This document shows, one piece after another, positions 47,189 to 58,611 of a DNA stretch of 64,000 bases. Location: contig NZ_JACHCP010000002.1 of assembly GCF_014207185.1 (NCBI RefSeq), positions 372,001 to 436,000 of the forward strand, read 5' to 3'. The DNA is from Rhodanobacter sp. A1T4 (lineage in GTDB: Bacteria; Pseudomonadota; Gammaproteobacteria; Xanthomonadales; Rhodanobacteraceae). The position numbers were made by a program, and so were the translations under genes. The notes under the pieces were generated by a model. That model did no database searches, had not been told where the DNA came from, and saw nothing but the letters and a program-made list of their open reading frames with translations. How positions within the stretch are numbered: position 1 is the first letter of the stretch; the number at the start of each line of letters is the position of its first letter.

Positions 47189-49615
47189 ATGAATACCGCG
47201 ACCAACCGACACCATAAAAACATTCTCTGGCTGGCCCTGGCCTTCGCCCTGGGAACAAGCGGCGCCGCGCACGCCCTCGACCCGCCTTCGGTCGTGAACA
47301 ACCCGCAACAAGCCACGGACAGCGATGCGACGTCGAGCGATACGAAGACAGTCGCCAAACCGCCCAAAAGCACTACGCTCTCCTCGATCAACGTGAGTGC
47401 GCGAGCCCTGGCCGGTGGCCGCATGGCCGAGCAGGATCAGCCCAAGCAGGTATCCACGATCACCGCGCAGGCGATTGCCGAAGTACCGATCACCGCCGAC
47501 TACACGCAGATGATCAATAGTGTGCCGGGTGTCAATTCCGCCTCCAGCGACGGTTTTGGTCTGACCGACGCCAGCAGCTACACCATCCGCGGTTTCAACG
47601 CGAGCGAGATAGGCGTGACGCTGGACGGTGTGCCGGTGAACGATGCGGGCAACTACGCGCCTTACGCTTCCGAATATGGCGAAGCGCGCAACTACGAATC
47701 GATCACAGTGTCGCCGGGTTCGGCCGATCTGGATATGCCGGACCTTGGCGCCGTTGGTGGCCACATCAGCTTCGTCACCAAGGCGCCCACCAGTGACTTC
47801 AACGTGTTCTTCGGTCAGACCTTCGGTAGCGATGATGCGCGCAGTACGTTCGTACGCCTGAACACGGGCGATATCGGTCCGGTGAGCAGCTGGATCTCGG
47901 TGTCGCAGGACTCCGACGACAAGTGGCGTGGCGCGGGCCAGGATCAGATCCATCGCATCCAGGCCAAGTCCGTGTGGAAGATCGACGACAACAACAGCAT
48001 CACCTTCAACCTCAATTACAACCACGAGCGCAACTACGATTACCTGTATCCGACCAAGGCGCAGTTCGCCGAGGATCACAACGTCGACTACCTCACCACG
48101 TGGGCACCGACGCCGGCCGGTGGTTTTTCCTCCGATGAAGCTTTCGGCGGCACGGCAGCTTCCGCTGCACAAGAGAATTACTACAAGCTGTTCCAGAACC
48201 CCTGGATCTCCTACGTGGCGAGCCTGGACGGCGAGTTCAAGATCACGCCGGATCTGTCGCTGTCGGTGATTCCGTATTTTCAGTATGGCGGCGGCACTGG
48301 CACTTACTCCGGCTTCCTGCCGTTGAGCAGCACCGGCACCTCACCGGTGCAGGCGAATCAGTATTCCGCCGGCCCGTACTACAGCGTGCTGGAAGCTTTC
48401 CGTGGTTACACCTATCGCCCGGGTATCAATGCCAAGTTCACGCTGAACCTGGGCTTGGACAACACGCTGGCCTGGGGCTTCTGGTACGAGCGTTCGCGTC
48501 AGACCGAAGACTATCCGGCCATGTACGTCGATCCGAACACCGGCACGCCGGCATCGATCTGGGGCGACAAGAATCTGCTGACGTATAGCAACGGCTTGCC
48601 GTGGATCAACAATGGGGAATCCGACCTCACGACGGTCAAAAAAGTCTTCGTGGAAGACAGCTGGAATCCCACCGAGCAATGGACCTTCAACGCCGGCGTG
48701 GCCTATCTGGATACCCAGCGTCAGAACCAGTTCGTGATGTATCCGAACAATCCCGATCCAGCTGACTGGGCCTACAACGTCAATTCGGACGAGCGTTACC
48801 ACCGCTTCCTGCCGACACTCGGCGCGTCGTGGCGACCGGATGAGAACAACCAAATCTACTACAGCCTCACCCGCACCTTCCGCGCACCGCAGGATTCATC
48901 CACCTTCGGCAACAGCCTGCTCGGCCTGCCCCCACCGATGCCGGAAAGTGCCTGGTCGAACGAAATCGGCTGGCGCTTCACCGATGGTCCGTTGACCTTG
49001 AATACCAACGCCTATCTGTCCAACATGGGCAACCGCACGGCTTCGGGCACCGATTACAACACCTACGTGTCCTATTACATCAACGCCGGGCCGGTGCGCA
49101 TGGCGGGTGTGAATACAGAGGGCAACCTGGATCTTGGCCACGGCCTGAGCCTGTACAGCTCCTACACCTACACGCAGTCCAAGGTGAAGGATGATCTGAA
49201 CCTGCCGGCCGGCACCGACCTCAGCGGTGGCAGCGTGGAGGCGGCCTCCTATGCGACCGCGGGCAAGCAATTCCCTGGTACGCCGCGCAACATGGTTTAT
49301 CTGGGTACGCGCTGGGCTGATCGCGGATTAGTGTTGAACCTCAACGGCAAGTTCACCGGCAGCGAATACGGTGACTTCATGAACACCGATCGCGTGCCTT
49401 CCAACTTCACCTTGAACGGCAGCGCCAGCTACGAGTTGCCGGACTACGGCGTCCTGCACAAGACCACCATCGCGCTGAACGCACTGAACCTGCTCAATCG
49501 TCACTATCTGAGCTTGCCCTATGGTCCGACCATCGATGCGGCGGAGAGCTCGCCTACCTACTACGTGGGTGCGCCACGCCAGTGGTATCTCACCATCAGC
49601 ACGACGTTGTTCTAA
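47189..49615 (+). CDS. TonB-dependent receptor
   Basis: 808 residues. A signal peptide (about 1-29, ending GAAHAL) is followed by a 30-residue polar linker and a TonB-box-like TLSSINVSA near residue 65. The plug (about 80-195) has the usual INSVPGVN....YTIRGFNASEIGVTLDGVPVND wording. The remaining 600 residues are the 22-strand barrel, ending TISTTLF with the terminal Phe. Substrate unknown; no fur box, FecI/FecR pair or sugar genes lie beside it. Upstream is an AT-rich region with an inverted repeat. It is transcribed alone and ends at a strong hairpin. Confidence 0.95.
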   Translation: MNTATNRHHKNILWLALAFALGTSGAAHALDPPSVVNNPQQATDSDATSSDTKTVAKPPKSTTLSSINVSARALAGGRMAEQDQPKQVSTITAQAIAEVPITADYTQMINSVPGVNSASSDGFGLTDASSYTIRGFNASEIGVTLDGVPVNDAGNYAPYASEYGEARNYESITVSPGSADLDMPDLGAVGGHISFVTKAPTSDFNVFFGQTFGSDDARSTFVRLNTGDIGPVSSWISVSQDSDDKWRGAGQDQIHRIQAKSVWKIDDNNSITFNLNYNHERNYDYLYPTKAQFAEDHNVDYLTTWAPTPAGGFSSDEAFGGTAASAAQENYYKLFQNPWISYVASLDGEFKITPDLSLSVIPYFQYGGGTGTYSGFLPLSSTGTSPVQANQYSAGPYYSVLEAFRGYTYRPGINAKFTLNLGLDNTLAWGFWYERSRQTEDYPAMYVDPNTGTPASIWGDKNLLTYSNGLPWINNGESDLTTVKKVFVEDSWNPTEQWTFNAGVAYLDTQRQNQFVMYPNNPDPADWAYNVNSDERYHRFLPTLGASWRPDENNQIYYSLTRTFRAPQDSSTFGNSLLGLPPPMPESAWSNEIGWRFTDGPLTLNTNAYLSNMGNRTASGTDYNTYVSYYINAGPVRMAGVNTEGNLDLGHGLSLYSSYTYTQSKVKDDLNLPAGTDLSGGSVEAASYATAGKQFPGTPRNMVYLGTRWADRGLVLNLNGKFTGSEYGDFMNTDRVPSNFTLNGSASYELPDYGVLHKTTIALNALNLLNRHYLSLPYGPTIDAAESSPTYYVGAPRQWYLTISTTLF

Positions 49616-49622
49616 AGAACCG

Positions 49623-49656
49623 CCCATTCGGGTGGCTCTGCCTCCACCCGAATGGG
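49623..49656. terminator. Hairpin between convergent TonB receptor and proline iminopeptidase genes
   Basis: A perfect 13-bp stem (CCCATTCGGGTGG/CCACCCGAATGGG) starts 8 bp after the receptor stop. It has no long T run on either side, so it is a likely but not ideal bidirectional terminator. Confidence 0.65.
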
Positions 49657-49685
49657 TCTGATCACTCTCGCCGCAGCTCCACCAC

Positions 49686-50642
49686 TCAGCTACGGAAGTA
49701 GTCCGTGGCTTTGATCAGCTCATCGGTAATCCCTGGCTCGAACGCCGAGTGGCCGGCATCCTGCACGATCTTCAGATCCGCCTCGGGCCAAGCGCGATGC
49801 AGATCCCAGGCGCTACGCATCGGACAGACCACGTCGTAGCGTCCCTGCACGATCACCGCCGGGATATGGCGGATGCGATCGACGTTGCGCAGCAGCTGAT
49901 CGTCGTGTTCGAGGAAGCCGCCATTGACGAAGTAGTGGCACTCGATACGAGCAAAGGCCAGTGCGAACTCGTCCTCACCGCTGGAGGCGATGTGCGTACG
50001 GTCCTGCCAAAGATAACTGGTCGCCCCCTCCCACACCGACCAGGCGCGCGCTGCAGCGACGCGCGTCTTCGCATCAGGGCTGGTGAGGCGGCGGTAATAC
50101 GCGCTCATCATGTCGGCGCGTTCGACCTCGGGAATCGCATCGCGATAGGTTTCCCACGCATCGGCGTAGAGCGAGTTGCAGCCCTCTTGATAGAACCACT
50201 CCAGCTCTTTCCGGCGCAGCAGAAAAATGCCGCGCAGCACCAGCTCGGTCACCTTGTCCGGATGAGTCTGTGCATAGGCCAGCGCCAGGGTCGATCCCCA
50301 TGAGCCGCCGAACACCTGCCAGCGCGCGATCGAGAGATGCGTACGTAGCCGCTCGATATCGGCAACCAGATCCCAGGTAGTGTTGTCGGTGAGTTCCGCA
50401 TGCGGCGTGGACTTGCCGCAGCCGCGCTGGTCGAACAACACGATGCGATAGATGGCTGGATCGAAAAAACGCCGACATTTCGGATTGGTACCGCCGCCCG
50501 GACCGCCGTGCAAAAAAACCACCGGCTTGCCCTTCGGATTGCCACTCTCCTCGTAGTACAGCGTGTGCAGCGGAGAGACCGCCAACGTGCCGCTGTTGAA
50601 GGGCTCGATCTCGGGATAAAGCGAACGCAATGTCGACGGCAT
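49686..50642 (-). CDS. pip: Proline iminopeptidase
   Basis: 318 residues from ATG 50642 (MPSTLRSLYPEIEPFN), preceded by GGAG. An alpha/beta-hydrolase of the S33 family that removes N-terminal proline. The oxyanion motif is FLHGGPGGGTNPKCRRFFDP, then LFDQRGCGKSTPH, the nucleophile elbow GGSWGSTLAL, the catalytic Asp in VQGRYDVVCP and the His in DAGHSAFEPG. Length and wording match the cytosolic proteobacterial enzyme. It follows the hydroxyacid dehydrogenase gene by 65 bp and may be cotranscribed with it. Confidence 0.96.
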   Translation of the reverse strand: MPSTLRSLYPEIEPFNSGTLAVSPLHTLYYEESGNPKGKPVVFLHGGPGGGTNPKCRRFFDPAIYRIVLFDQRGCGKSTPHAELTDNTTWDLVADIERLRTHLSIARWQVFGGSWGSTLALAYAQTHPDKVTELVLRGIFLLRRKELEWFYQEGCNSLYADAWETYRDAIPEVERADMMSAYYRRLTSPDAKTRVAAARAWSVWEGATSYLWQDRTHIASSGEDEFALAFARIECHYFVNGGFLEHDDQLLRNVDRIRHIPAVIVQGRYDVVCPMRSAWDLHRAWPEADLKIVQDAGHSAFEPGITDELIKATDYFRS

Positions 50643-50707
50643 GAAGGCTCCAGGAGGCATGCAAACTCAGCGCACAAGGCTACCACGCAAGGACTTCAGA
50701 GCTGATC

Positions 50708-52099
50708 TCAGTTGTCCATAAAAAGCTTGCCGGGGTTAAGAATACCGTTGGGATCGAACACTTTGCGCACGCCTTTCATCAACATGATTTCTGCTGCGCT
50801 GCGGGTGCTTTCCAGATACGCACGCTTGACCAGTCCGATGCCGTGTTCAGCCGAGATGCTGCCGCCGTGACTCTGCAGAGTGGTGGCCAGCAGCCTGGTG
50901 ACGTGATCGCACTGCGCGACGAATGCCACCTCGTCGAGATCATCTGGCCGCAGCACATTGATGTGCAGGTTGCCATCACCGATATGGCCGAACCAGACCA
51001 CCTCGATCTGTGGATACTCGTGCGTGAGCAACGCCTGCATCTCGTGCAGAAATGCCGGCACCGCACTGACTTTCACCGAAACATCGTTCTTGTAGGGCCG
51101 ATGCGGCGCGAGGCTTTCGGTGATGCCTTCGCGCAAGCGCCATAGTGCAGCCGCCTGCGCATCGCTCTGCGCCAGCACGCCGTCGCTGACCCAGCCCTTT
51201 TCCACCGCCTGTTCGAAGGTCGCCAACGCGATCTCCTGCGTTTTTTCGTCGACAGCGTCGAATTCGGTCACGACGTAATACGGATAGTCGCCGTCGATCG
51301 CTCGTTGCGCGCCGTGCGCCAGTACGTGGTGCAGAGCATGATCGGTAAAAAACTCGAATGCCTGCAACGAGAGTCGCGAACGGAATAGCGCAAACACCTG
51401 CATCAACGCATCCATGTCCGGCAGCGCCAGCAACATGACCTGCGATAACGGCGGTGGATCGGTGAGTTTCAATGTCGCTTCGACCACGACACCTAGCGTG
51501 CCTTCCGAGCCGATCATCAGCTGGCGAAAGTCGTAGCCGCTGGAGTTCTTGATCAGGCCGCGGTTGAGTTCGAGTAGTTCACCATTGCCTGTAACGACTT
51601 TCAACGCCGCGATCCACTCGCGCGTGTTGCCATAGCGGATTACCCGAATGCCGCCTGCATTGGTGGCGATATTGCCGCCGATCGAGCACGAACCGCGGGC
51701 GGCAAAATCGACGGGATATAACAAGCCATTTCCGCGCGCGGCATCGTGCACGGCCTGCAGGGTGATGCCCGGCTGTACGGTGAGCGTGCGATCCACCGCA
51801 TTGAAATCGAGTACGCGATTCATCCGTTCCAGGCTCAACACCAGCTCACCGTTGGCCGCCACCGCGCCGCCGGATAGACCGGTGCGCCCGCCGGAAGGCA
51901 CCAGCGCAACATTCAATTCGTTGGCCCAGCACACGATTGCCTGCACTTCATCAACGCTCGACGGCAGCGCGATGGCCAACGGCGTGGGCGTCCATCGGCG
52001 GGTCCAGTCGCGGCCGTAATGCTCCAGATCGCCCGGCTCGGTCAGCAGGCGTAGTTCGGGTAGGCGTTGGACCAGTTCGGCGAGCGGACTATCGGACAT
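50708..52099 (-). CDS. FAD-linked D-2-hydroxyacid dehydrogenase, probably D-2-hydroxyglutarate
   Basis: 463 residues from ATG 52099 (MSDSPLAELVQRLPE). The FAD-binding domain (about 35-215) has VPSGGRTGLSGGAV, SIGGNIATNAGG and IGSEGTLGVV. The C-terminal domain has VWFGHIGDGNLHINVLRPDD, with the metal-binding His pair, and SAEHGIGLVKR. The family includes glycolate oxidase GlcD, D-lactate and D-2-hydroxyglutarate dehydrogenases. The gene is divergent to serA, 121 bp apart. SerA can reduce 2-oxoglutarate to D-2-hydroxyglutarate, and in Pseudomonas a dehydrogenase of this family re-oxidises it, so this substrate is likeliest. Confidence 0.85.
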   Translation of the reverse strand: MSDSPLAELVQRLPELRLLTEPGDLEHYGRDWTRRWTPTPLAIALPSSVDEVQAIVCWANELNVALVPSGGRTGLSGGAVAANGELVLSLERMNRVLDFNAVDRTLTVQPGITLQAVHDAARGNGLLYPVDFAARGSCSIGGNIATNAGGIRVIRYGNTREWIAALKVVTGNGELLELNRGLIKNSSGYDFRQLMIGSEGTLGVVVEATLKLTDPPPLSQVMLLALPDMDALMQVFALFRSRLSLQAFEFFTDHALHHVLAHGAQRAIDGDYPYYVVTEFDAVDEKTQEIALATFEQAVEKGWVSDGVLAQSDAQAAALWRLREGITESLAPHRPYKNDVSVKVSAVPAFLHEMQALLTHEYPQIEVVWFGHIGDGNLHINVLRPDDLDEVAFVAQCDHVTRLLATTLQSHGGSISAEHGIGLVKRAYLESTRSAAEIMLMKGVRKVFDPNGILNPGKLFMDN

Positions 52100-52220
52100 G
52101 CGGGGCTCCAAAGGATCCACAGAGCCTGCCAGCCGCCTGCCATCGCGTCCAGTGCTGCATTGCCACACGACCTGCTGCGCTCTGGCATAGTAAGCCCTCT
52201 CATCTGTGTGGAAGGCTGCA

Positions 52221-53453
52221 ATGCAAACCTCGTATCCCCGCCAAGACATCAATGTGCTGTTGCTTGAGGGCGTCAGTGCCAGCGGCGTCGAGGTTTTTCA
52301 TCGGGCGGGCTATAGCCATGTCGAGCTGCACACGAAATCACTGCCCGATGCCGAGCTGAAGCAGCGTATCGCCGATGCGCATATCGTCGGCATCCGCTCG
52401 CGCACCCAGCTCAGCGAAGACGTGCTGACGCACGCCAAGCGGCTGATCGCGGTGGGTTGCTTCTGTATCGGTACCAATCAGGTCGATCTCGGCGCCGCGC
52501 GCAAGCTAGGCATTCCGGTATTCAACGCGCCCTACTCGAATACTCGAAGTGTCGCGGAACTAGTCATCGCCGAGGCGATCATGCTGTTGCGTGGCATCCC
52601 GCAGAAGAACGCGCTATGCCATCGCGGCGGCTGGACCAAGTCCGCCGCCGGAAGCTTCGAAACGCGCGACAAGGTGCTCGGCATCGTCGGCTACGGGCAT
52701 ATCGGCACCCAGGTCGGCGTGTTGGCCGAGGGGTTGGGTATGCGGGTGATCTTTTATGACATTGAAGCCAAGTTGTCGCTGGGCAATGCGCGTGCCGTGC
52801 ACAGCATGGACGAGCTGCTGGAACGCGCCGACGTTGTGACCCTGCACGTACCGGAAACACCAGCGACGCAGATGATGATCGGTGTGGAACAGCTGGCGAA
52901 GATGCATGCCGGCGCGATGTTGATCAACGCCTCGCGCGGCACCGTGGTGGATATCGACGCGCTGGCCGAAGCGCTGCGCGCGGGTCACCTTGCCGGTGCC
53001 GCGGTCGATGTATTCCCGATCGAGCCGAAGGGTAACGACGATGCGTTCGTCTCCCCACTGGTCGGCATGGACAACGTCATCCTGACTCCGCATATCGGCG
53101 GCAGCACACTGGAAGCGCAGGACAATATCGGCATCGAAGTCGCCAGCAAGTTGATCCGCTACAGCGACAACGGCTCGACCTTGTCAGCGGTAAATTTCCC
53201 CGAAGTCACCCTGCCCGAGCACCCGAACAGCTATCGCTTGCTGCATATCCACCGTAACGTGCCCGGCATGCTCGCGCGCATCAACGAGCTGTTCTCAAGT
53301 GGCAACATGAACGTCGACGCACAGTTCCTGCAGACCGACAGCGAGGTCGGTTACGTCGTGATCGACGTCACCGCCGACGAAGCCCAGGCCACGGCCTTGA
53401 AGAGTCAGCTGGCGGCGATACCGGGGACGCTGCGCAGCCGGGTGCTTTATTGA
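52221..53453 (+). CDS. serA: D-3-phosphoglycerate dehydrogenase
   Basis: 410 residues from ATG 52221 (MQTSYPRQDINVLLLEG), preceded by GGAAGG; the same length as the E. coli enzyme. It catalyses the first step of serine synthesis. The NAD fold GIVGYGHIGTQVGVLAEGLG lies near residue 155. Catalytic Arg in NASRGTVVDIDALAEAL, the Glu in DVFPIEPKG, and the His in LTPHIGGSTLEAQ complete the active site. The C-terminal ACT domain (LLHIHRNVPGMLARINELFS) is the serine feedback site. Confidence 0.97.
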   Translation: MQTSYPRQDINVLLLEGVSASGVEVFHRAGYSHVELHTKSLPDAELKQRIADAHIVGIRSRTQLSEDVLTHAKRLIAVGCFCIGTNQVDLGAARKLGIPVFNAPYSNTRSVAELVIAEAIMLLRGIPQKNALCHRGGWTKSAAGSFETRDKVLGIVGYGHIGTQVGVLAEGLGMRVIFYDIEAKLSLGNARAVHSMDELLERADVVTLHVPETPATQMMIGVEQLAKMHAGAMLINASRGTVVDIDALAEALRAGHLAGAAVDVFPIEPKGNDDAFVSPLVGMDNVILTPHIGGSTLEAQDNIGIEVASKLIRYSDNGSTLSAVNFPEVTLPEHPNSYRLLHIHRNVPGMLARINELFSSGNMNVDAQFLQTDSEVGYVVIDVTADEAQATALKSQLAAIPGTLRSRVLY

Positions 53454-53509
53454 GCTAACCCGGGCACGGAAACAGAGACCGCTACGCTATTGTTCCCCCT
53501 TTTTACGTT

Positions 53510-53545
53510 TTCAATAAAAAAGCGCCCGAGGGCGCTTTTTTATAT
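53510..53545. terminator. Bidirectional terminator between serA and tRNA-Pro
   Basis: AAAAAAGCGCCC and GGGCGCTTTTTT (53516-53541) form a 12-bp stem flanked by A/T runs on both sides, so it can end both serA (+) and the tRNA-Pro transcript (-). Confidence 0.93.
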
Positions 53546-53559
53546 ACCAGTCACTGTAA

Positions 53560-53636
53560 TGGTCGGGGCGGCGGGATTCGAACCCACGACCCTCTGCCCC
53601 CCAGGCAGATGCGCTACCAGGCTGCGCTACGCCCCG
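53560..53636 (-). tRNA. tRNA-Pro (GGG)
   Basis: 77 nt including an encoded CCA. The acceptor CGGGGCG/CGCCCCG, anticodon arm TCTGC(CTGGGGG)GCAGA with anticodon GGG, and T arm GTGGG(TTCGAAT)CCCGC are complete. It reads CCC/CCU proline codons. It follows the merR-like gene on the same strand. Confidence 0.97.
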
Positions 53637-53704
53637 ACGAAACAGCAAGTTTGAAATTGTAGCAGCTCACCGGACATTGCCGGTAGTTGCCGATGCGATG
53701 GATT

Positions 53705-54061
53705 TCAGCGACGTAACAGCGTCAGCACTTCTTCCAGTTCCATCCGCACCTGGCGCACGATCTGGTGCGAGATACTCGCCTCCATGCGCGCCTGCGGACC
53801 TTCAAGCCGCGCACGTGCGCCAGTGATAGTGAAACCCTCGTCGTACAGCAACGAACGGATCTGCCGGATCATCAGCACGTCGTGTCGTTGGTAATAGCGA
53901 CGATTACCGCGACGCTTGACCGGATTGAGCGCCGGAAACTCCTGCTCCCAGTAACGCAACACATGGGGTTTTACACCGCACAACTCGCCGACTTCACCGA
54001 TGGTGAAATAGCGCTTGGCCGGGATGGCAGGTAGTTCTGTGTTATTCCCTTGATCCAGCAT
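53705..54061 (-). CDS. MerR-family transcriptional regulator
   Basis: 118 residues. The DNA-binding winged helix is [45 protein letters not shown], followed by the short dimer helix [12 protein letters not shown]. It is shorter than metal-sensing MerR proteins and lacks an effector domain or cysteine sensor. A gene of this type regularly follows ihfA in pseudomonads and xanthomonads; its target is not known. It starts 5 bp after the ihfA stop. Confidence 0.92.
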   Translation of the reverse strand: MLDQGNNTELPAIPAKRYFTIGEVGELCGVKPHVLRYWEQEFPALNPVKRRGNRRYYQRHDVLMIRQIRSLLYDEGFTITGARARLEGPQARMEASISHQIVRQVRMELEEVLTLLRR

Positions 54062-54066
54062 AGTCG

Positions 54067-54366
54067 TTATTCCCTTGGTCCAGCATAGCCCTCGACTCTT
54101 ACCTTGAGTTTCTGCCCTGGACGGAACGTCACCACACGTCGGGCGGAAATTGGAATCTCCTCACCGGTTTTCGGGTTACGCCCAGGCCGCTGGTTTTTCA
54201 AACGCAGATCGAAATTGCCGAAACCGGACAACTTCACCTGCTCCCCGTTTTCCAATGCTCCGCGAATTTCCTCAAAGTAAGCATCCACGAATTCCTTCGC
54301 TTCACGCTTGTTGAGACCTACTTCGAGGAATAGCCGCTCGGCCATCTCCGCCTTGGTCAGCGCCAT
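54067..54366 (-). CDS. ihfA: Integration host factor subunit alpha
   Basis: 99 residues, family length. [27 protein letters not shown] and the DNA-clasping arm [28 protein letters not shown] identify it, and GRNPKTG includes the Pro that intercalates into the minor groove. With IhfB it bends DNA sharply in recombination, replication and sigma54 transcription. It starts 1 bp after the pheT stop, the classic pheST-ihfA arrangement. Confidence 0.97.
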   Translation of the reverse strand: MALTKAEMAERLFLEVGLNKREAKEFVDAYFEEIRGALENGEQVKLSGFGNFDLRLKNQRPGRNPKTGEEIPISARRVVTFRPGQKLKVRVEGYAGPRE

Positions 54367-54367
54367 G

Positions 54368-56746
54368 TCATCCTCGCAGCTTTGCCTTGCATGTCAGCTC
54401 CAACGCAGCTATCGCTTCTCGTACGCAACGGTCCGCGTCGTCGTCAGTAAGGGTGCGTGAAGCGTCCTGTAAAATCAAGCCCATAGCGAGACTTTTTCGG
54501 CCGGCTTCGACACCTTTTCCGCTATAACGGTCAAACAGCTGCAGTTCCTGCAGCCGCGTACCCAGCGTGATGCGGACTATTTGCTCGATCTGCGACCAGC
54601 TGACTTCTTCGGGCAGATCCATCGCGATATCGCGGCGGACCGCAGGAAATCGCGATATCGGCTGGGCTTTCGGCAGGCGTCGCGCCAGTACCGGTTCCAG
54701 CGCCAGCTCCAGCACGTGCACGTCGGCGCCCAGATCGAGCGCCTTGGCCAGTTGCGGATGCAAGGCACCCAGATACCCCACCGTTTCGCCATCACGTACC
54801 ACGCGTGCCGAGCGGCCTGGATGCAGCCAGCCCGGCAAGCCGTCCGCGTGCACCGACCAGCGTCCCGGTTCACCACCCCATGCGATCAAGGTATCGAGAT
54901 CACCCTTGATGTCGTGAAAGTCGAGCGGCCGCGACGGCTCGCCCCACTGCTCCGCACGAGCGTTGCCGCAGGCGACGATGGCCACGCTAGGCGTTTCGAC
55001 CGGCGGGTTGCCCGCTTCAAATACTCGCGCCACTTCGAACAGACGCACCCGCTCTTGCTGCCTTGCCCGATTGTGACGCAAGGCTTCGATCAAACCTGGC
55101 AATAGCGATGGCCGCATGATCGCCAGATCCGCGGACAACGGATTGGCCAGCGGTACGAGCCGATCAGTAAAACCCCACTGCGCCAGCAGATCCGCCGCCA
55201 CGAACGACAGATTCACCGCTTCGTAATAGCCACGTGCCGCCAGCTGCTCGCGCAACGCCAGTTCGTTGATGCGCGCCTCTGGCTCAACCGCCAGCACCAG
55301 GGCGCCGGTTGGCGTATGCGTGGGTATATTGTCGTAGCCGAAGATACGCGCGATCTCTTCGATCAGATCTTCTTCGCGCTCGATGTCGAAGCGACTGCTC
55401 GGCGCGGTGATGCTCCAGCCTTCGCCATTCGACTCGACCCGCATGCCTAGCGCGATAAAAATGCGCGCCACTTCGGCGTCAGCGACTTCAACGCCGAGCA
55501 CGCGTTGCAGGCGCGAACGACGCAGCGTTACCGCGACAGGCTGCGGCAGATCGGCAAGGTTTTCGGCGACCAGCACAGGACCAGCGTTGCCGCCAGCAAT
55601 CGACAGCAGCAGCTCGGTGGCACGCTCCAGCGCACGCAGCGGTAGCTCGGGATCGACGCCACGCTCGAAGCGGTGCGAAGCATCGGTATGCAAACCCAGT
55701 TTGCGCGCGCGGCCCATGATCGCGGCCGGCACAAAATGGGCAGACTCCAGGAATACGTTCTGCGTGGCGTCGGTAACGCGCGAATCAAAACCGCCCATCA
55801 CACCGGCAACTGCCAACGCATTGTTCTCGTCGGCGATCAGCACAAACTTTTCGTCAAGCTTGGCCTCGCTGCCATCAAGCAGCTTCAACGTTTCACCCGC
55901 CTGCGCGTGGCGCACAACGATGTCGCCTTGAAGCTTGTCGTTATCGAACGCATGCATCGGCTGACCCAGCTCCAGCATCACGTAGGCGGTGATATCGACA
56001 ACAGCGCTGATTGAGCGCAAACCGGAGCGACGCAAACGTTCGGCAAGCCACAGTGGACTACGCGCTGCCGGGTCAATGCCCTCGACGATGCGCCCCAGAT
56101 AACGTGGTGCATCTCTGCCAGCCTCGAGACGAATACCACGGCGCGCATTACTCGTTATCGGAGCAGCTGTCTGATCATTGACCTTCACGGCACTGCCGAA
56201 CAACGCGGCCACATCGTGAGCCAGACCAACCAGGCCGAGGCAATCAGGGCGGTTCGGCGTAAGCTTCAATTCGAAGCTGGCATCGGGCAGGCCAAGATAA
56301 TCCGCCAGTGGTTTACCAACGGGCGCATCGACCGGTAGCTCCAACAAGCCGGACGCATCGGCGTCAAGATCCAGCTCTTTCGCCGAACAAAGCATGCCAA
56401 ACGATTCCACCCCACGCAGCTTCGCCGCCTTGATCGCGATGCCGTTGGGCAGGCTCGCACCGACCTTGGCCAGCGGAACCTTGATACCGACGCGCGCGTT
56501 CGGCGCTCCGCAGACGATCTGCAGCGTCTCGCCCCGCCCCGCATCGACTTTGCAAATCTGCAAACGGTCCGCCTCAGGATGCTTTTCGGCAGCGACGATC
56601 TCGGCCACAACGACGCCGCTGAGGCTTTCACCAAGCGCCGTCAACTCTTCGACCTCAAGCCCGGCCATGGTCAGCGCGTGAGCAAGCTCTACGCGGCCAG
56701 CTTTGATCTCGACAAGTTCACGCAGCCAGTTTTCGGAGAATTTCAT
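54368..56746 (-). CDS. pheT: Phenylalanyl-tRNA synthetase beta subunit
   Basis: 792 residues. The N-terminal tRNA-binding domain (about 40-150) has [24 protein letters not shown]. The B3/B4 editing region has [16 protein letters not shown]. The catalytic-like core includes [22 protein letters not shown]. The C-terminal anticodon-binding domain has [21 protein letters not shown]. It forms an alpha2-beta2 enzyme with PheS. The gap to pheS is 125 bp, rather long, and contains no recognisable gene. Confidence 0.98.
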   Translation of the reverse strand: MKFSENWLRELVEIKAGRVELAHALTMAGLEVEELTALGESLSGVVVAEIVAAEKHPEADRLQICKVDAGRGETLQIVCGAPNARVGIKVPLAKVGASLPNGIAIKAAKLRGVESFGMLCSAKELDLDADASGLLELPVDAPVGKPLADYLGLPDASFELKLTPNRPDCLGLVGLAHDVAALFGSAVKVNDQTAAPITSNARRGIRLEAGRDAPRYLGRIVEGIDPAARSPLWLAERLRRSGLRSISAVVDITAYVMLELGQPMHAFDNDKLQGDIVVRHAQAGETLKLLDGSEAKLDEKFVLIADENNALAVAGVMGGFDSRVTDATQNVFLESAHFVPAAIMGRARKLGLHTDASHRFERGVDPELPLRALERATELLLSIAGGNAGPVLVAENLADLPQPVAVTLRRSRLQRVLGVEVADAEVARIFIALGMRVESNGEGWSITAPSSRFDIEREEDLIEEIARIFGYDNIPTHTPTGALVLAVEPEARINELALREQLAARGYYEAVNLSFVAADLLAQWGFTDRLVPLANPLSADLAIMRPSLLPGLIEALRHNRARQQERVRLFEVARVFEAGNPPVETPSVAIVACGNARAEQWGEPSRPLDFHDIKGDLDTLIAWGGEPGRWSVHADGLPGWLHPGRSARVVRDGETVGYLGALHPQLAKALDLGADVHVLELALEPVLARRLPKAQPISRFPAVRRDIAMDLPEEVSWSQIEQIVRITLGTRLQELQLFDRYSGKGVEAGRKSLAMGLILQDASRTLTDDDADRCVREAIAALELTCKAKLRG

Positions 56747-56871
56747 AGATACTCACTGTGTTCGAAGAGCCGGTCGAGAGACGAGTAGCAAGGACGCAGA
56801 ATCCAACCTTGCGTCAGCGGCAGTGCTAAAGCCCTCACTACTCGCCCCTCATCTGCCGTCCCTTTAATGCT

Positions 56872-57891
<1,020 letters not shown>

Positions 57892-57957
57892 TCAATGGAT
57901 CCAATAACCAGATCCGCGAATTCCCCAACAACCGCGTTCCACAAACACCGTATTCCA

Positions 57958-57993
57958 GAAACGAAAGGGGGAAGAGGTTTTGGCCTCTTCCCC
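57958..57993 (-). terminator. Terminator-like hairpin between rplT and pheS
   Basis: A 10-bp GC-rich stem (GGGGAAGAGG/CCTCTTCCCC, loop of 6) is followed on the minus strand by CCTTTCGTTTC. It stands 45 bp after the rplT stop and could end the ribosomal-protein transcript or act as a pheST attenuator. Confidence 0.6.
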
Positions 57994-58037
57994 GCTTGCT
58001 TTGCATCATATCGCGCTGGCGCCGAAGCGCCCGACGA

Positions 58038-58397
58038 TCAAGCGGCCAGACTGGCCTTGGCTTTCTCGGCGATCACTTCAAAGGCCTTGATGTCGTGCAC
58101 GGCGATGTCAGCCAATACCTTACGGTCGACTTCGATACCGGCCTTGGTCAGGCCATTGATCAGGCGGCTGTAAGACAGGCCGAACATGCGTGCCGCGGCA
58201 TTGATACGGACGATCCACAGCGCGCGGAACTGACGCTTGCGCTGCTTGCGGCCGATATACGCGTACTGACCGGCCTTGATGACGGCCTGGTTGGCAACGC
58301 GGAAGACCTTGCGACGGGCGTTGTAATAGCCCTTGGCACGACCGATAACTTTTTTGTGACGACGACGGGCGGTAACGCCACGCTTTACACGAGCCAT
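58038..58397 (-). CDS. rplT: 50S ribosomal protein L20
   Basis: 119 residues, family length, beginning [23 protein letters not shown] and containing [33 protein letters not shown] split across the globular part. It binds 23S rRNA early in assembly and represses its own operon in other gammaproteobacteria. It starts 16 bp after rpmI. Confidence 0.98.
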   Translation of the reverse strand: MARVKRGVTARRRHKKVIGRAKGYYNARRKVFRVANQAVIKAGQYAYIGRKQRKRQFRALWIVRINAAARMFGLSYSRLINGLTKAGIEVDRKVLADIAVHDIKAFEVIAEKAKASLAA

Positions 58398-58413
58398 GGT
58401 TTATCTCCTCGTC

Positions 58414-58611
58414 TTACAAGTACGGCAACATGCGCGCTACACCCTTGGTGTCACACGCCTTGAGATGATTCGGGGCACGCAGACCACGCTTACGCTTGGT
58501 CGACTTCTTGGTCAGGATGTGTGACTTGAAGGCGTGGCCGCACTTGATCTTGCCCGACGCGGTCTTGCGAAAACGCTTCGCCGCCGCCCGGTTGGTCTTG
58601 ATCTTGGGCAT
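58414..58611 (-). CDS. rpmI: 50S ribosomal protein L35
   Basis: 65 residues from ATG 58611 ([20 protein letters not shown]), ending RMLPYL; a longer in-frame extension upstream is not conserved. It is a basic ribosomal protein cotranscribed with rplT. A terminator-like hairpin separates it from infC. Confidence 0.98.
   Translation of the reverse strand: MPKIKTNRAAAKRFRKTASGKIKCGHAFKSHILTKKSTKRKRGLRAPNHLKACDTKGVARMLPYL

Noticed and set aside
47165..48172. Minus-strand frame of 335 codons within the TonB receptor
   Set aside because: Shadow of the receptor coding sequence; no start signal or recognisable domain.
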